A stretch of DNA of 64,000 nt from Spirodela intermedia (Eukaryota; Streptophyta; Magnoliopsida; Alismatales; Araceae). The notes below the pieces were generated by a model that worked only from the letters and a program-made list of their open reading frames with translations, had not been told where the DNA came from and searched no databases. Within the stretch, counting starts at the first letter, position 1. Each line of letters begins with the position of its first letter. The position numbers and the translations under genes are program-made. The stretch covers positions 546,501 through 610,500 of the forward strand of contig LR746270.1 in the NCBI GenBank assembly GCA_902729315.2, read 5' to 3'. Positions 61,300 through 64,000 of this stretch are shown in pieces.

Positions 61300-64000
61300 A
61301 TGTTCCTCCAGGTTGAGCAGAAACCCACGCCTTTTCTCATGTTCCTCCTCCTAGTGGTCGCCTTCTCTCTGTGCCGCTCACTGCCAGCGGCGGCGGGGGC
61401 GACGGAGGCCGAGGCGCTCGTGAGATGGAAGGCCAGCTTGGATCCCGCGCCGTCGCTGGCCTCTTGGAGGCTGGGCCTCAACGCTTCCGCCGCCAGCCCC
61501 TGCAGCTGGTCCGGCATCACCTGCAACTCCGCCCGCAGCAGCGTTGTCGGGATCAAGTTGGCCGACCATAAGCTTACTGGAACCATGGCTAATCTCGATT
61601 TCCCGTCGTTACGCAATCTCATTCGCCTCAACCTCGCCAACAACAAGCTGACTGGTTCCATTCCCGCCAACATCTCGGTGCTGTCCAAGCTCTCCTACCT
61701 CGATCTGAGCAACAACTTTTTCAACGGTACTCTGCCCCCGGAGATCTCTCAGCTCTCGGAGATCCTCGAGTTAGACCTCTCCCATAACAAACTCGGGGGA
61801 CAGGTCCCGCGCCAGATAAGCCGTCTCCGCAAGTTGAGCTACCTTGACCTCTCGCAGAACGAATTCACCGGCCCGATCCTTGACACAGTGGCCGGAAATC
61901 TGACGATGCTCGAGATCCTCTACCTCTACGAGAACAAGTTCACGGGACAAATACCGGCCTCCATTTCCAGCCTTACCAGGCTTGAAGAGCTCAGTCTCGG
62001 GGAGAACAACTTCACCGGGGGGATTCAGCCTTCTCTGGGTTCTATTCCCGGCCTTCGGATACTAGAGCTCGACCAAAATCCCTTGGGCGGCCCGATCCCT
62101 TCTTCCTTGGGGAATCTCCGGCTGCTCGAGAAACTGGTTCTCAACAAGGCCGCATTGAATTCTTCCATCCCGACAGGTCTGGGAAGTTGCAGGAACCTTA
62201 GCTACCTCGAACTGTCCGGCAACCAGCTGACGGGAGAGTTGCCGCTTTCCCTCGCGGGCATTGGGGCAATGTCGGAATTCGGCGTCTCGGACAATCTTCT
62301 CTCCGGCGAGATTCCGGCGGTCTTCTTCCGCAATTGGACTCTCCTTAGATCATTCCAAATTCAAAATAATTCCTTCACCGGTCTGATTCCTCCCGAGATC
62401 GGACTGGCGAGGAACCTCACGACCCTGTTCCTCTACTCGAACAAGCTAACAGGATCCATCCCCCTGGAGATCGGGAATTTGATAAATCTGGAATCGATCG
62501 ATTTCTCTGACAACTCGCTCAGCGGACAGATCCCACCTACCATCGTAAAGCTTCAGCGGCTTACCAAGCTGCTCCTGCAAGTAAATAATCTCACGGGCCC
62601 GATCCCAGAAGAGATCGGAAACATGACGGCTCTCCAGTCAATAGACCTCGACACCAACCAGCTCAGCGGGGAGATTCCCACAAGCATCACCAAACTCAAG
62701 AATCTTTATTTCTTATTCCTTTACAAGAACAGCTTCAGAGGCAGAGTCCCACCCGATTTGGGGAAGAATGGGCTGTTAGCCAACGTGAGCTTCTCGATCA
62801 ACAGATTATCCGGCGAACTGCCGCAAGACTTGTGCAAAGGCTACGGGTTAGTACACTTCACTGCATCCGAGAACAACTTCACCGGACGACTCCCAAGCTG
62901 CCTGCGGAATTGTTCGAAGCTCCAGAGGGTCCGCCTGCACTCGAACCACTTCACCGGGGACATAGCGGAAGTATTTGGCGTACATCCGGAGTTGCGGTAC
63001 CTGGAACTCACGGGAAACCAGTTGACCGGCGAGCTCTCGCCGGATTGGGGACGATGCGTGAAGCTCGAATCTCTTCTGCTTGGTGGCAATAGAATCACCG
63101 GGAAGATCCCTTCGGTGCTTTTGAGCTTGCCAGAGCTACGAAACGTGGATTTATCTTCCAATCTCCTCACAGGAGAGATTCCCCCCCTCCTGGGCAATTC
63201 GAGCAAGGTGTTTAGTCTCAACCTGAGCCACAATCGGATCTCCGGCGAGATTCCTCCGGCGATCGGCGACCTCTCCGAGCTCCGACAGCTGGATTTATCC
63301 GGCAACAGGCTTCTCGGCTTAATTCCTGCCCAGCTCGGCGCACTCGATAAACTACAGGCGCTGGATCTGAGCGACAACAATCTCACGGGAAGAATACCAG
63401 ATGAGCTCGGGAACCTGGTCAGTCTGCAGATGTTACTGGATCTCAGCAATAATTCCCTCTCCGGCCCCCTACCATCTAACTTAGGCAAGCTGATCAATCT
63501 GGAGGTCCTCAACGTATCCCACAATCACCTCTCCGGCTCAATACCCAACAGTTTCTCCGGCATGGTAAGCTTAAACTCTGTGGATTTCTCCTACAACAAT
63601 CTGACGGGACGCGTACCGAGCTGGGACGTCTTCCGGAACGCCTCTGCCGAGACTTTCGCTGGGAACTCGCTCTGTGGAGACATCGCCGGGTTGCCCGCCT
63701 GTGAAACTAATTCCACTAGGAAGAAAGACAATAACAGCTGGAAGATCACCGTCCCCGTCGCTGTCCCCGTGGCCTTCTCGGTTGTCGTCATCGTCGTCTT
63801 CACTGCTGTGATCTTCTTCTACCGCCGTAGGCGAGGGCGGAATGTCCTCGAGGCGGTCGGCCACCGCGGGGAGAATTACAAATCGGTCGCGTGGGAGAGG
63901 GAGGGGAAGTTCACCTTCATCGACATAGTCCACGCCACCGACAACTTTGCTGAGGCCTTCTGCATCGGCAAGGGGGGATTCGGCACCGTCTACAGGGCGA
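61300..64000 (+). CDS. LRR receptor-like kinase RLK-A' (cut by window end)
   Basis: Unit 2 counterpart of RLK-A, open from the ATG at 61300 (likely true start 61339, [12 protein letters not shown]) to the window edge, where it ends inside the kinase glycine-rich loop ([11 protein letters not shown]). Signal peptide, LRRs and the transmembrane segment are intact. It is a mosaic: A-like up to about 61,865 (LSQNEF), B-like from about 61,880 to 62,930 (for example LYKNSFRGRVPPDLGKNG), then A-like again. Small changes include Ala to Glu (SLGENNFTG) and Ala to Val (AEVFGVHPE). The kinase domain lies outside the window, so integrity is unproven. Confidence 0.9.
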   Translation, partial: MFLQVEQKPTPFLMFLLLVVAFSLCRSLPAAAGATEAEALVRWKASLDPAPSLASWRLGLNASAASPCSWSGITCNSARSSVVGIKLADHKLTGTMANLDFPSLRNLIRLNLANNKLTGSIPANISVLSKLSYLDLSNNFFNGTLPPEISQLSEILELDLSHNKLGGQVPRQISRLRKLSYLDLSQNEFTGPILDTVAGNLTMLEILYLYENKFTGQIPASISSLTRLEELSLGENNFTGGIQPSLGSIPGLRILELDQNPLGGPIPSSLGNLRLLEKLVLNKAALNSSIPTGLGSCRNLSYLELSGNQLTGELPLSLAGIGAMSEFGVSDNLLSGEIPAVFFRNWTLLRSFQIQNNSFTGLIPPEIGLARNLTTLFLYSNKLTGSIPLEIGNLINLESIDFSDNSLSGQIPPTIVKLQRLTKLLLQVNNLTGPIPEEIGNMTALQSIDLDTNQLSGEIPTSITKLKNLYFLFLYKNSFRGRVPPDLGKNGLLANVSFSINRLSGELPQDLCKGYGLVHFTASENNFTGRLPSCLRNCSKLQRVRLHSNHFTGDIAEVFGVHPELRYLELTGNQLTGELSPDWGRCVKLESLLLGGNRITGKIPSVLLSLPELRNVDLSSNLLTGEIPPLLGNSSKVFSLNLSHNRISGEIPPAIGDLSELRQLDLSGNRLLGLIPAQLGALDKLQALDLSDNNLTGRIPDELGNLVSLQMLLDLSNNSLSGPLPSNLGKLINLEVLNVSHNHLSGSIPNSFSGMVSLNSVDFSYNNLTGRVPSWDVFRNASAETFAGNSLCGDIAGLPACETNSTRKKDNNSWKITVPVAVPVAFSVVVIVVFTAVIFFYRRRRGRNVLEAVGHRGENYKSVAWEREGKFTFIDIVHATDNFAEAFCIGKGGFGTVYRA

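Larger units (their letters stand above)
58297..64000. repeat. Tandem duplication, unit 2 (continues beyond window)
   Basis: Repeats unit 1 from 43,533 onward with roughly 1% difference by eye in the 1.4 kb upstream of the RLK (single-base changes, a 3-bp deletion in a CT stretch near 59,985, microsatellite length changes). It holds the R1-c remnant, copia LTR copy, GC-rich block, promoter and RLK-A'. Confidence 0.92.

Noticed and set aside
43533-64000. Tandem units as two haplotypes mis-joined by the assembler
   Set aside because: The junction fuses two non-homologous positions through 5 bp of microhomology, which haplotype mis-joining would not readily produce. The possibility is kept as a check.
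1-64000. CRISPR arrays, bacterial operons, integrated viral genomes
   Set aside because: No spaced direct repeats and no prokaryotic gene order were seen. The reverse-transcriptase and integrase pieces have Ty3/gypsy retrotransposon character, and no viral coat or movement protein was recognised.

Overview
The window is nuclear DNA of a flowering plant, most likely a non-grass monocot. Spliced GT-AG genes, a plant-specific gene set (LEUNIG_HOMOLOG, PRT1, a KRP/ICK cell-cycle inhibitor, an LRR receptor kinase cluster), decayed Ty3/gypsy and Ty1/copia elements, and many (GA)n/(CT)n microsatellites all point that way. The monocot guess rests on overall sequence feel only. There is no bacterial, organellar or CRISPR content.

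Layout. 1-9.6 kb: a 16-exon minus-strand LEUNIG_HOMOLOG corepressor gene whose last exon(s) lie left of the window, with a G-box-rich upstream region. 9.6-13.7 kb: a decayed minus-strand Ty3/gypsy element bounded by related LTR-like sequences, one of which lies in the PRT1 promoter. 13.9-18.3 kb: PRT1, an N-degron E3 ligase with two RING fingers and a ZZ finger, in eight exons. 18.3-23.6 kb: GC-rich intergenic DNA with simple repeats, an orphan first exon like a mitochondrial presequence behind a telo-box, and a cluster of E2F sites. 23.6-25.6 kb: a three-exon KRP-type CDK inhibitor. 26.3-27.1 kb: a frameshifted membrane-protein relic holding a perfect 32-bp palindrome. 27.2-38.4 kb: transposon debris, including a second gypsy pol relic, an LTR-like promoter block, a gypsy gag relic and two direct copies of a 0.7-kb repeat. 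39.1-42.6 kb: a cluster of dead copies of three unrelated genes (HEMERA/pTAC12, makorin, mitochondrial CcmE).

43.5-64 kb is the most interesting part: a recent tandem duplication with a 14.76-kb unit. Unit 1 (43,533-58,296) holds a full LRR receptor-like kinase (RLK-A, MIK2-like), a PGR5 fragment, and a second, closely related RLK (RLK-B) cut in the LRR region at the duplication junction. The junction carries a 5-bp microhomology (TAATT) and puts a stop codon directly after the breakpoint, so RLK-B now reads as a kinase-less LRR ectodomain. Unit 2 (58,297 to the window end) repeats the left part and carries RLK-A', which is cut by the window edge. RLK-A' is a mosaic: A-like at both ends, B-like across about 1.05 kb of LRR sequence. 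A complete RLK-B is predicted near 70.9 kb, outside the window.

The intact genes work independently (transcriptional corepression, protein turnover, cell-cycle control, surface perception). Exon borders were worked out by eye from reading frame, GT-AG sites and remembered family sequences; no alignment or RNA data were available.
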